Made by a program: the position numbers and the translations under genes
The notes under the pieces: model-generated
Database searches by the model: none
What the model saw: only the letters and a program-made list of their open reading frames with translations
What the model was told of the DNA's origin: nothing
Shown here: positions 45,064 through 53,739 of the stretch, piece by piece
Layout: each line of letters begins with the position of its first letter
Numbering within the stretch: the first letter of the stretch is position 1
From: Spirosoma sp. 48-14
Lineage (GTDB): Bacteria > Bacteroidota > Bacteroidia > Cytophagales > Spirosomataceae
Reading direction: 5' to 3'
Length of the DNA: 64,000 bases
Assembly (NCBI RefSeq): GCF_001898575.1
Contig: NZ_MKUD01000063.1
Span: 1 to 64,000, forward strand

Positions 45064-45903
45064 CTAATGTTCCTTTTGTGTTACAGTAATACGCATAACG
45101 GCCCCCGGACCCGGCTCGTCATAGCCACCAGTTACCAACAAAATCTGCTTATGCCTGCTCCATTCTATAAAGCAAAGATTACTGGTTAGCGGCAGTTGCG
45201 TATCGATATGGAAGTCTAAACGCCCGGTTGCATCCATTACCTGAATAGCCTGCATCCCATAATGGGCTACCCATACGCGGCCATCGGGGGCTACGGCTAT
45301 ACCATCGGGGAGGTTACGGGTTACTTCGCCAGACCGATGCTGCGGCAACTGAACAAAAACCGCTGACGTATTTCGGGCCACGCCCGGTTCGCTCAATTCG
45401 ACGGCCAGAATCCGATTTTGATAGCTTTCGGCTATGTACAGCACACGCTCATCGGGCGAAAGCCCCAAGCCATTGGCGTAGTCGACTCCCCTGACTACCA
45501 GCCTTTCCACCCCATCTATTCCTCTGAAAAATACGTTCCCGTCACCCCGGATCGAATCGGTAAAATAGAGGTTTTGCTGGCTATCCAGAATCAGGTCGTT
45601 GGGCATATGAACCGTTGTCCGGGCGATCTGGCCCTTCACCAGATAATCGATAAAATTGCCCATAGGATCGAATCGGGCAATACCCGCCTGTTGACTATCG
45701 CAGATCAAATGGAATCCCTCCGCCGACACCACCTGACCGTTCGGACATACAGTATTGCCCCATGGCTCAACCGTTCCATTCTCGCCAACCGTACCGATCA
45801 TTCCACCCGATAAAGTCGTAAAAAAACATCGACCATCCCGGTTTACGACCGGACCTTCAGTATAAAAAGGAAGGTCAGCTAATTTCTGAACGGTTACCTG
45901 CAT
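45064..45903 (-). CDS. SMP-30/gluconolactonase-family protein
   Basis: A 279-residue six-bladed propeller. Metal ligands of the family appear as the Glu in YTEGPVVNRDGR, an Asn in DYANGLGLSPDERVLY, and the Asp in LPDGIAVAPDGRVWVA. Such enzymes hydrolyse sugar lactones or related esters. There is no signal peptide, so it is cytosolic. It overlaps the upstream M81 gene by 29 bases, a sign of translational coupling. Its substrate in this pathway is unknown; a lactone made by the SDR encoded upstream is one possibility. Confidence 0.87.
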   Translation of the reverse strand: MQVTVQKLADLPFYTEGPVVNRDGRCFFTTLSGGMIGTVGENGTVEPWGNTVCPNGQVVSAEGFHLICDSQQAGIARFDPMGNFIDYLVKGQIARTTVHMPNDLILDSQQNLYFTDSIRGDGNVFFRGIDGVERLVVRGVDYANGLGLSPDERVLYIAESYQNRILAVELSEPGVARNTSAVFVQLPQHRSGEVTRNLPDGIAVAPDGRVWVAHYGMQAIQVMDATGRLDFHIDTQLPLTSNLCFIEWSRHKQILLVTGGYDEPGPGAVMRITVTQKEH

Positions 45904-47389
45904 CGTCGGAATGGTTAACGTCTTCGAAAGGATACATGGGTTTTCGGCGGTGATGGTACGCGAAAAGCGTCATATCGGCCTGCGTCACACCGGGCGTGTC
46001 GACCTGCACGATGGTCGGGCAAACCGATGCGTAAGCGGCTATGGGTGCGTTGACGCCTTTAGCAATAATGCCATTGAAGGAGGCAGGGGCTAACCCAAAG
46101 GTGGTCAGCTGGCCTAAGCTGTATGGCGGAGTCCGGCGACTTGTGAGCATGAGGGTATTGCCGATCAGGGTTTCAACAATGGCCGTCTTGCCCATGTTGT
46201 AATTCACAAACCCACCGTGTTTAGGTTTATCTTCCTTAAACAGGCCATCGCTTAGTTGGCGCAGAATCACCTCGGTCGACCAATTTCCCTGCGCCGTGTT
46301 GAGCGTGATCGGGAAACGGTCGCCCGGTGAGTAGCTAAACGCTACGTTTACAGCATTGGGATCGGCCAGGCAGGTGAATACGTTCGTAAAGGACTTATTC
46401 TCCAGATATTCGATCAGTATCGTACTGTTGCCGGGTCCGCCACCGCCTACGTTATCACCCATATCCAGCAGCAATACGGGCTTTGCCAGACCAGGTAAGG
46501 TCTCATATACCTGCTTGATACTCGTTTTTTCGCCATTGAACGATGCCCGTCGATCCAGTACATAGTCGCTTAACCGATGGGCTACCTCTTGCAGATCGTC
46601 AGTTGCCTTGTCAAGATTTTGTGCGTCAGCCACCAATATAAAGCCAGATCCCATCTCGGCTACATCAGCATACGGAAATCCGAGCAATAAGCTGGCCGAC
46701 ACAAAGCCTTTTTCACCTGCCCATTGATTCATACTGGCGATCAGACTTCTGCAAGGCTCCTGCGATGTATACTGCTGCTCAATGCTGATCGCCAGCGGCA
46801 GTTGCACCAGCTTTTGCAGCGGATTGATTTCTCCCCGCAATATCCTGACCATCAACTGGGCCGCCTTGAGTCCGGCTATTCGCTGATCGATATGTGGATT
46901 GCTTGCATACGCCACTAATGCGTCGGTTGCTTCGGCCATAGCCGGGCTTACATTCGCATGGGGGTCCAGCGTTCCTGTTATGGGTATATGCGGCCCTACT
47001 TTTCGCCGAAGTTCCGTCAGCCAATGGCCGTCCATGTCGGGGTATCCCTCGGCAACGCCAGCGCCGTGCGGTACTACCACACAACCATCAATCGGACCAC
47101 ACTGATCAAGGTGGCGCCATAGTTCAGTCAGTATGGCCTCATAGGCCCGTTTATCGATCATGCCGCCTGGTGTGGCCATTGTATAAAACACGGGAACCAG
47201 TTCCATATCGTCGGCTGCTGTGATCACCTCAATTACGCCACTGATCTCGTGATGCGCTCCGGCGTATTCAGCCTGTATCTGATCGCCAACCAGCCAGAAA
47301 TTGTCCTGAAAATCATCCAGCGTCGTGGGCATATCGATAAACGTATTCGTTTCATGATAAATACCCATCAGGGCTATGCGCTTTTTCAT
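45875..47389 (-). CDS. M81-family metallopeptidase (MlrC-like)
   Basis: A 504-residue MlrC-type protein. N-terminal GIYHETNTF and the pattern HGAGVAEGYPDMDG and GTLDPHANVS provide the likely zinc ligands (His, Asp, His). The C-terminal domain has LLLDMGDNVGGGGPGNST. MlrC is named for microcystin breakdown, but most homologues sit in small-molecule catabolic operons with unknown amide or amino-acid substrates. Its ATG overlaps the RidA stop codon as ATGA, so coupling is tight. Confidence 0.9.
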   Translation of the reverse strand: MKKRIALMGIYHETNTFIDMPTTLDDFQDNFWLVGDQIQAEYAGAHHEISGVIEVITAADDMELVPVFYTMATPGGMIDKRAYEAILTELWRHLDQCGPIDGCVVVPHGAGVAEGYPDMDGHWLTELRRKVGPHIPITGTLDPHANVSPAMAEATDALVAYASNPHIDQRIAGLKAAQLMVRILRGEINPLQKLVQLPLAISIEQQYTSQEPCRSLIASMNQWAGEKGFVSASLLLGFPYADVAEMGSGFILVADAQNLDKATDDLQEVAHRLSDYVLDRRASFNGEKTSIKQVYETLPGLAKPVLLLDMGDNVGGGGPGNSTILIEYLENKSFTNVFTCLADPNAVNVAFSYSPGDRFPITLNTAQGNWSTEVILRQLSDGLFKEDKPKHGGFVNYNMGKTAIVETLIGNTLMLTSRRTPPYSLGQLTTFGLAPASFNGIIAKGVNAPIAAYASVCPTIVQVDTPGVTQADMTLFAYHHRRKPMYPFEDVNHSDDAGNRSEIS

Positions 47390-47766
47390 AGGGCAATCAC
47401 AGCATCGACTTCAAATTTCAGTACATCGCCCAGGCAGCCAATGAGTGTGGTACGGGCCGGAAATGGTTCACGGAAGTATTCTCGGTAGATGGTGTTGAAC
47501 TCCGCCAGGTCTTCCTGTCTGCCCACATAATTACGGACCTGAACGGCATCATCCAACGTGGCTCCGGCTGCTTCGACAATCCGTTTCAGGTTGTCGAATG
47601 AACGACGGCATTCGCCCGAAAACGTATCGGTCACAATGGCGCCTGTATCATCAACGGATGCTTGGCCAGAAACGAACAGGTAGTTGCCCGAAATGACACC
47701 GGGCGAAAAAGGCAAGTGACTTTGGGGAACCTTACTACCGGTAACCACCGTCTTTTCTGTGCTCAT
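47386..47766 (-). CDS. RidA-family imine/enamine deaminase
   Basis: A 126-residue RidA/YjgF/UK114 protein with GVISGNYLFVSGQAS, and the catalytic Arg in PFPARTTLIGCL followed by VDAVIAL. RidA enzymes hydrolyse reactive enamines and imines such as 2-aminoacrylate released by PLP-dependent dehydratases, fitting with the PLP enzyme gene three genes upstream. It is joined to both neighbours by 4-base ATGA overlaps. Confidence 0.93.
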   Translation of the reverse strand: MSTEKTVVTGSKVPQSHLPFSPGVISGNYLFVSGQASVDDTGAIVTDTFSGECRRSFDNLKRIVEAAGATLDDAVQVRNYVGRQEDLAEFNTIYREYFREPFPARTTLIGCLGDVLKFEVDAVIAL

Positions 47767-48419
47767 AATACACCAAATTTTAGATACGCTTCGGTCGCTT
47801 TCATCCCGTTTTTAATGGCATCACGCGTTACGTTCTCGGCCGATACTTTGTTCAGAGCTGCCTGAATCACTTCCTGCTCAATCGCCTTCGGAACGACCAC
47901 AATACCATCTTCATCGGCCATGACAATATCACCGGGCGAAAAGCGGACGCCGTCGATCTCGACTGTTACATCCATATCGATTACCCGCTGCCGATTCTGA
48001 CTATCGTAAGGATTTTTGGACGTGGCAAAAACAGGAAACTGCATTTCCCGCATTTTGTCGATGTCGCGCACCCCACCATGAACAATTACCCCGACACAAC
48101 CGCTGTTGCGAGCCGCCGTCGATAGTAATTCGCCCCAGATACCGGAGCGGTTCGACCCACCCGCAGCCGCAATCAATACATCGCCAGGCTGGCAGCTATC
48201 CACGGCCTTCAGTTCAAGCTCATAAGGATTAGGGTCTACGTCGTACATATCGGCCCAAAGGGTGGTTTTGCACCGACCTATCAGTTTAGAAATACCCGTG
48301 TAAGCCGTAAACGGGATACGCGTGGCCTGGTGGGTATAGCCCATCTGATCCAGTACATCACTCAGAACAGCCACATACAACTGATCGCTTAACTCATTTA
48401 GACTCATCATACGAATCAC
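47763..48419 (-). CDS. RraA-family aldolase/decarboxylase-like protein
   Basis: A 218-residue RraA-like protein. It has the family hallmark GGVRDIDKMREM with the Arg-Asp pair, a Gly-rich ADMYDVDPNPYELELKAV region, and MADEDGIVVVPKAIE. Family enzymes are 4-hydroxy-4-methyl-2-oxoglutarate aldolases or oxaloacetate decarboxylases; others bind RNase E in proteobacteria. In a catabolic operon, retro-aldol cleavage or decarboxylation of a 2-oxo acid is more likely. Start at 48419 overlaps the MFS gene by 26 bases; inner ATGs at 48410 and 48407 are alternatives. Confidence 0.9.
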   Translation of the reverse strand: MIRMMSLNELSDQLYVAVLSDVLDQMGYTHQATRIPFTAYTGISKLIGRCKTTLWADMYDVDPNPYELELKAVDSCQPGDVLIAAAGGSNRSGIWGELLSTAARNSGCVGVIVHGGVRDIDKMREMQFPVFATSKNPYDSQNRQRVIDMDVTVEIDGVRFSPGDIVMADEDGIVVVPKAIEQEVIQAALNKVSAENVTRDAIKNGMKATEAYLKFGVL

Positions 48420-49665
48420 TTAGTTGATTTTTCCTTTCCATGTCTACCGACGGTTTGACCTTATATAATAAAGCGGCCGATATAAGCAGAGCAACAGAGC
48501 CTATCCGAAACAGGGTACTCAGATCCAGGTGGGCATCCCGAATGGCCCCACCAGCATAGATACCCATACCGCCAATGCTGACCGACACCATATTGATAAT
48601 GCCGTATCCCGTGGCCCGGTAGCGCTGGTCGACGATGAGGCATAGAATGGGCATCATGTTGGCATCGAGAAACGTACGGGTAAATGCGTAGGTCGTAAAC
48701 CCGATAATCGCCAGCGGAAGTACCTGCGTACTACTAGCTAAAAACACAGCCGGAGCGGCTACGACAAGGCCGATGATCGGTACTAGTAATCGGCCTTTCG
48801 GATGACTACGGCTCCAGCGGTCGGCCAGGAAACCGCCCAGAATCACGCCCACCAGCGACGCCGGATAAAAGTAGCCCGTAGCATAAACCCCGGCCATACG
48901 TTGGGTTAGCCGGAAATGCTCCTGAAAATAGGTGGGTAACCAGCCCGCAATCATCCAGGTAACCACGCCCGCAATTCCCCAGAACCCAATGGCCAGCCAA
49001 TAGGATCGGTTGCTGAACAGAATCCGAACAGCCTCGCGCATGCCGATATTTTTTTCCGGCAGGCGATCATCCTGAACAACATCGGGTTTGCGATCCCGCA
49101 ACGTAACCAACAGAATAAACGCGTAAATGACCCCCACGATGCCGAACACGAAAAAGACGTAGTTCCAGGTTCGGTCTTCGGCCAGCCAGCCGCCAATAAA
49201 GCCAAGGCTTTGCCCAATCATAATGCCACCCATGTGGATACCCGTCGCCAGCGAACGACTGTTTCCCCGATGATAGTCGGCAATCAGGGCCAGGGCCGCC
49301 GGAATATAACAGGCTTCACTAATACCCATTAGTGCCCGCGTTAGCAAAAGACCTTCGAAGGTAGTCACGTAGGATGTCATCAGGGTGACCAGTGACCAGA
49401 CGAATAGACTGATAATGATGACCTTGCTGCGGCTAAACCGATCGGCCAGAAACCCTGAGAGCGGACTTAACAGGCCGTATATCCAGAGAAATAAAGAGGT
49501 CAGTAACCCAAACTGGGCCTCGCTCATCGGTATCGACTCGACAATGGATAGCCGCATGGTCGTAATCATCATCCTATCCAGGTAATTCAGGCAGCCGACA
49601 ACACACAACAGGGCTACGACTACCCAGGGATAGATTGATGACGGAAAGAGTCGTTGTTCGTTCAT
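48394..49665 (-). CDS. MFS transporter, ACS/hexuronate-like
   Basis: A 423-residue major facilitator with 12 predicted helices. The first loop motif is GFLADRFSRSKVI, preceded by VVGCLNYLDRMMITTM (the NYLDR element of anion:cation symporters). A helix-4 motif ALMGISEACYIPAALAL is also typical. It probably imports the monomer released in the periplasm by the surface and periplasmic enzymes of this locus. The gene lies 14 bases after the PLP-enzyme stop codon. Confidence 0.88.
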   Translation of the reverse strand: MNEQRLFPSSIYPWVVVALLCVVGCLNYLDRMMITTMRLSIVESIPMSEAQFGLLTSLFLWIYGLLSPLSGFLADRFSRSKVIIISLFVWSLVTLMTSYVTTFEGLLLTRALMGISEACYIPAALALIADYHRGNSRSLATGIHMGGIMIGQSLGFIGGWLAEDRTWNYVFFVFGIVGVIYAFILLVTLRDRKPDVVQDDRLPEKNIGMREAVRILFSNRSYWLAIGFWGIAGVVTWMIAGWLPTYFQEHFRLTQRMAGVYATGYFYPASLVGVILGGFLADRWSRSHPKGRLLVPIIGLVVAAPAVFLASSTQVLPLAIIGFTTYAFTRTFLDANMMPILCLIVDQRYRATGYGIINMVSVSIGGMGIYAGGAIRDAHLDLSTLFRIGSVALLISAALLYKVKPSVDMERKNQLSDSYDESK

Positions 49666-49679
49666 AGCCAGAAAATCAC

Positions 49680-50762
49680 TTACGATATAAACTGCTCGAT
49701 ACGACCGAGCCCTTCGGCTATACTGATCGCCGATACGTCTGGTAATCCAAAATTTCGTTCCACGGCATTCATGTCTTTAAAGCCGCTACCTGTTATCGGA
49801 CAAACCACCACATCCGACGGACTGAGTTCCCCCAGTCTAAGCGCCTGAACAACCCCCGTCAATGCTACGGCTCCAGCCGGTTCACCAAAAATACCTTCCC
49901 GACGGGCCAGCTCCTGATGCCAGTTGAACACCTCGGTATCCGTCACCACATAGCCCCTCCCCCCCAACTGTCGGCAGGTATTCACCACCTCGTTACCATC
50001 GATCACATTGGCTACCTGCAATCCACTGATTCGGGTGGTGGAGTAGTCGACCGGAATGGCTTTCTCCTGCCCCCACCGTAGGGCCGAGGCAATGGTATCG
50101 TTGCCTTCGGGCTGCACACAATGTACTTTGGTGGCTGCCTTCGCCGATACGACACCCCGACCCATCGCCAGGGTAAGCCCACCACCACCAGCGGGCGAAA
50201 ATATATGGTTGGGTGCCTGGGGCAACTGTTCCATGATTTCGTACACCATGGTCTGTACCCCCTGCATGGCAGAGGGGCAGTAGTGAAAGGCACTAATCGG
50301 CAACGGAAGCTGGTGCATCTGACAGAGTTCAGTCAGTTTGGCAAATACATGCCCCGTGACCTGGGCACTTTTCCCGAAGTCGCTCACCATCAGAATTTCG
50401 GCTCCGTAGAGCTGCATCTGGCGAATTTTCGGCAGGGGAGCGCCATCGACCACCACCAAAACGCACTGAATGCCAGCCGCTGCACAGTATGCCGACAAGG
50501 CTGCACCGGTGTTTCCGCTGGAGGTAGCCAGGCAAACAGTCTGCCCAGCCGCTCGCATCTGGCTCACCAGTACCGACGCAAACCGATCTTTGTACGAGCC
50601 TGTGGGATTCAGGTTTTCCAGCTTGAAATAGAGATGGTCAAGACCAATAGCCTTACCAATGTAGCGTGACTTGACCAATGGCGTTCCGCCTTCGCCCAGA
50701 TACAGGCGGCTGGCATCAGGTACCGGCGGTAAGTGCTCCGCGTATGTCCAGATTGTTTTCAA
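49680..50762 (-). CDS. Threonine-synthase-like PLP-dependent enzyme
   Basis: A 360-residue fold-type II PLP enzyme. The Schiff-base Lys lies in NPTGSYKDRFA, the PLP-phosphate loop is SPAGGGGLTLAMG, and SSGNTGAALSAY binds substrate carboxylate. It is shorter than true threonine synthase and lacks its N-terminal domain, so it may be an ammonia-lyase/dehydratase. The start is a TTG at 50762, overlapping the SDR stop codon as TTGA; the next Met is far inside the fold. A companion RidA gene in the operon fits with an enamine-releasing reaction. Confidence 0.88.
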   Translation of the reverse strand: MKTIWTYAEHLPPVPDASRLYLGEGGTPLVKSRYIGKAIGLDHLYFKLENLNPTGSYKDRFASVLVSQMRAAGQTVCLATSSGNTGAALSAYCAAAGIQCVLVVVDGAPLPKIRQMQLYGAEILMVSDFGKSAQVTGHVFAKLTELCQMHQLPLPISAFHYCPSAMQGVQTMVYEIMEQLPQAPNHIFSPAGGGGLTLAMGRGVVSAKAATKVHCVQPEGNDTIASALRWGQEKAIPVDYSTTRISGLQVANVIDGNEVVNTCRQLGGRGYVVTDTEVFNWHQELARREGIFGEPAGAVALTGVVQALRLGELSPSDVVVCPITGSGFKDMNAVERNFGLPDVSAISIAEGLGRIEQFIS

Positions 50763-51574
50763 AATTCGTTGGGCAATTGCCGTTTTTTTAGCGAGTATCG
50801 GTTGAAGTTGGGACTGAATCCACCATCGACCAGCAGCGTCGTGCCGGTTATGTACGAGGCCGAATCAGAGGCCAGCCAGCAGATGGCGTCGGCTATTTCT
50901 GCTGGGGTAGCTCCCCGGCCCAGCGGTACAAAATCGACCAGTTCATCGATCAGTTGCTGGCTGATATTCTCGCCATCTTCGCTTCGGTAATCCCGGCTTA
51001 AGGGGGTTTCGACATAACCGGGTGCTACGCCCACCACCCGAATGCCACTTCGTCCGTAGGTCGCTGCCGTTTCCCGAATCACGCTCTCCAATCCGCCTTT
51101 GGCAGCAATATAGCCCGTCCCCATCCCCGACGGTCGTTGGGCCATCATGCTGGTGACGTTGATGATTACCCCCGGATTACCGTTCGTCTCCATGACTTCA
51201 GCGACCCATTTGGTCAGAAAAGCCGGGGCCGTCAGGCATACCTTCAAGGTTCGTTCCCAATCGGCCAGTGACAGCGTTCGCAGGCTTTCCAGCGTTCGCC
51301 AGGCAGCGTTATTCACCAGCACATCGATACGCCCCCACTGCGCTACGGTTTTCGAAACAATAGCTTGTAGATACGTACTATCGGCCAGATCACCGACCAG
51401 CGGCAGGCACTCGACTGCATACTGATTAGTTAGCTCGCTGGCCAGTTGGGTGAGGGCATTTTCATTCAGATCACTTAGGGCCAGACCATACCCTTCGGCG
51501 GCAAACGCATGTGCTGTAGCCTGGCCAATGCCACCAGCCGCCCCCGTGATTATGACTACGTTTGACTTACGCAT
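50759..51574 (-). CDS. SDR-family NAD(P)-dependent oxidoreductase
   Basis: A 271-residue classical short-chain dehydrogenase: the cofactor motif TGAAGGIGQA near the N terminus, VLVNNAAWRT, the catalytic Ser in NVTSMMAQRP and YIAAK (Tyr/Lys pair). A C-terminal ITGTTLLVDGG follows. It probably oxidises or reduces a hydroxyl on the pathway intermediate. Its start overlaps the deacylase gene by 8 bases. Confidence 0.94.
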   Translation of the reverse strand: MRKSNVVIITGAAGGIGQATAHAFAAEGYGLALSDLNENALTQLASELTNQYAVECLPLVGDLADSTYLQAIVSKTVAQWGRIDVLVNNAAWRTLESLRTLSLADWERTLKVCLTAPAFLTKWVAEVMETNGNPGVIINVTSMMAQRPSGMGTGYIAAKGGLESVIRETAATYGRSGIRVVGVAPGYVETPLSRDYRSEDGENISQQLIDELVDFVPLGRGATPAEIADAICWLASDSASYITGTTLLVDGGFSPNFNRYSLKKRQLPNEF

Positions 51575-52493
51575 AGAGTACGATTTTACCGGGTTTCGAA
51601 ATAGGCAAAATTCCGCCCAGTGCGTCGCCCTGCTTTACGTTTACCAATTCCCGGCGCAAAAACGCCATCCCATCTTTATCGCAAAAAACCTCGACCTCGG
51701 CGCCGTTGATAACATCAATGACTCTCCCCCAACGATCTCCCTGCTTAACGTACTGGCCTAGAATAACCTCACCAACAAAGATTCCATCAATGGGCGAAGG
51801 CATCATGGCCTGCAAATACCCGCTATTATCGCGGTAATCTTCTACCCAGCACACTTCCAACTCCGGTTGGGGGACATATGTAGCGGCTACCAGACCGATC
51901 AAACCCAGTACGTTGATACAAGCCTGCTGATAAGCCTCAATTACCGGTGTTCGAATACCCGTTCCTCCGCCATATTCAAGGTAAATGGCGGGAATACCCG
52001 CGTCGCGAGCTACCGACAAGGTTCGCCCTTGTGGAGTAGGCTCGGTTCCCCACACAATGGGCAGGCCACAGGCCCAAGCCATGTTACGCTGCCTATTGAG
52101 AATCACTTCGTCAGGATGTAGCATATATCCGGCCAGGGGCGAAATGTCGAACATAACCCCGCCCGTGTGTAGATCGATCAGATAGTCAGCCGTTTCGATC
52201 AGCCTGCTCAGATCAGAGGCTACTCGTTCCGTTATGCTCCCAATAGGGTTTCCTGGACAGGTCCGTGCCAGATCCAGTTGATCATCACCACAGCGAGCAC
52301 TTCGACGAAAAGCAGTCTGGTTGGCGACACTGACCAGTGTAACCGTGCCCTTTTGCAATTCATGAGACAAGCGATGCCAGAGCTTTTCAACCACCAGCAT
52401 GGGTTCGTACTCATCGCCATGCACGCCCGCAATGAACAATACATGCGGCCCCGGCTCTAACCCGCTGATTACACGCGTCGTAAATAGCTCCAT
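51567..52493 (-). CDS. Succinylglutamate desuccinylase/aspartoacylase-family deacylase
   Basis: A 308-residue M14-like zinc carboxypeptidase-type amidohydrolase. The metal motif is GVHGDEYEP (His, Glu) with the second His in DYLIDLHTGG, and LEYGGG near residue 173. A C-terminal beta-rich domain has biotin/lipoyl-like strands (DGIFVGEVILGQYVKQGD). Family members remove N-acyl groups (aspartoacylase, AstE, DoeB). In this operon it may deacylate an N-acyl amino acid. It has no signal peptide, so it acts in the cytosol. It begins the tightly coupled block of nine genes. Confidence 0.88.
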   Translation of the reverse strand: MELFTTRVISGLEPGPHVLFIAGVHGDEYEPMLVVEKLWHRLSHELQKGTVTLVSVANQTAFRRSARCGDDQLDLARTCPGNPIGSITERVASDLSRLIETADYLIDLHTGGVMFDISPLAGYMLHPDEVILNRQRNMAWACGLPIVWGTEPTPQGRTLSVARDAGIPAIYLEYGGGTGIRTPVIEAYQQACINVLGLIGLVAATYVPQPELEVCWVEDYRDNSGYLQAMMPSPIDGIFVGEVILGQYVKQGDRWGRVIDVINGAEVEVFCDKDGMAFLRRELVNVKQGDALGGILPISKPGKIVLYA

Positions 52494-52580
52494 CTACTTA
52501 TTACATTACGTGATTGAGCGAATTGGTGACTGCGTGAAAACGGAGCCATGCTTGCGTTCGATCACTTGTGCACACATGGT

Positions 52581-53729
52581 TCACTTATACAGCGATTTCT
52601 GGCTCATTTTGCGGATCTGAAGCACTGAGAGATGCGTTTTGGCAGACTGGCTTCCGGCGCAATAGCCCAGCAGTACATCCTTAGCCGTGAAATGAATAGC
52701 CGTGTAGCAATACCAGCCGTCAGGATCGGTTTCAATATCCCGGATGTGTTTCCAGGATTTCCCCTCATCAGATGAAACCGCGATGGTCAATGGGGTACGG
52801 GCCCCTTTGTGCCAGGATTTGTCGGTGGTTTTGTTGTTATTCCAGACCATCAGCAGATCACCCGTCGATGGGATGCGAGCAATAGATGCGGGCGACAACG
52901 GCGAATAAATAGTCGTATTCTGAACAGCACTCCAGGTTTTACCCTGGTCAGCCGAAAAGCTCATGGCCTGAAAACCCTGATCGGCCCGAATAAACATCAT
53001 GATCCGGCCATCCTTCAGCTCAATCAAACCGGGTTCCTGCGTCACAATCGATGCGGGGTTCGGCACCGGTTCGCTGGTAGTCCAGGTTTTACCTTCATCG
53101 TCTGAAATGTAACTAAACAACGTAGCCTTGTTTTCCCAGGCTGTTTCGGGCGTCCGATGCAACGCCACGGCCATCATCAATCGACCGTTTTTCAACTGAA
53201 TCACCCGGTTGTTGTTCAGTACGAAATAGCCTTTTTTATCCGTGATACAAGCTACGGGCTGGCTCCAGGTCTGGCCCTCATCCGACGAGGTCCGCATCAT
53301 CGGAATGCAGTCCATTGTTGAATTCTTCTTCAGGTAAAACAGGCCAATCTTACCACTGCGTAAGCGTAGCAGCGACACCGACATAACATTCATATCACCC
53401 TCGCGGTCCACAATGAGTCGATCCTGGGCCGACCAGGTTTTACCCCCATCGCGGGAATAACGACCAGCCAGATAGGCCGGGGCATGATCGTCGGTCGATT
53501 TGCCAGTATAATGCGAATAGATGAAGAGAAGTCGGCCATCGTTGAGGGTAACAAAATCACCCTCGCTGTTGCGCGGATTGTTATCGCCGGGGTCCAGCCG
53601 AAGTACGCGTTCGGACGTATCATCTGTTTTAACTCCCTGAGCCATAGCAGACGATACCAACAGAAAGCTAAGCGGGAAGAGCAAACCCCATATTGCCGGC
53701 ATAAATAATTTTCCGATGTGTTTCATCAT
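52581..53729 (-). CDS. BNR-repeat sialidase-like secreted protein 1
   Basis: A 382-residue protein from ATG 53729 (53726 also possible) with a signal peptide ending SSAMAQ. It has five Asp-box repeats (YSRDGGKTW, SSDEGQTW, SDDEGKTW, SADQGKTW, SSDEGKSW), characteristic of a six-bladed sialidase propeller. The EPGLIELKDGRIMMFIR stretch carries the Glu/Arg found in GH33-type sites. An N-terminal FRIP motif is not visible, so hydrolytic activity on sialic acid is not certain. It lies 10 bases downstream of a second sialidase-like gene. Confidence 0.82.
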   Translation of the reverse strand: MMKHIGKLFMPAIWGLLFPLSFLLVSSAMAQGVKTDDTSERVLRLDPGDNNPRNSEGDFVTLNDGRLLFIYSHYTGKSTDDHAPAYLAGRYSRDGGKTWSAQDRLIVDREGDMNVMSVSLLRLRSGKIGLFYLKKNSTMDCIPMMRTSSDEGQTWSQPVACITDKKGYFVLNNNRVIQLKNGRLMMAVALHRTPETAWENKATLFSYISDDEGKTWTTSEPVPNPASIVTQEPGLIELKDGRIMMFIRADQGFQAMSFSADQGKTWSAVQNTTIYSPLSPASIARIPSTGDLLMVWNNNKTTDKSWHKGARTPLTIAVSSDEGKSWKHIRDIETDPDGWYCYTAIHFTAKDVLLGYCAGSQSAKTHLSVLQIRKMSQKSLYK

Positions 53730-53739
53730 GTTGTGTAAA

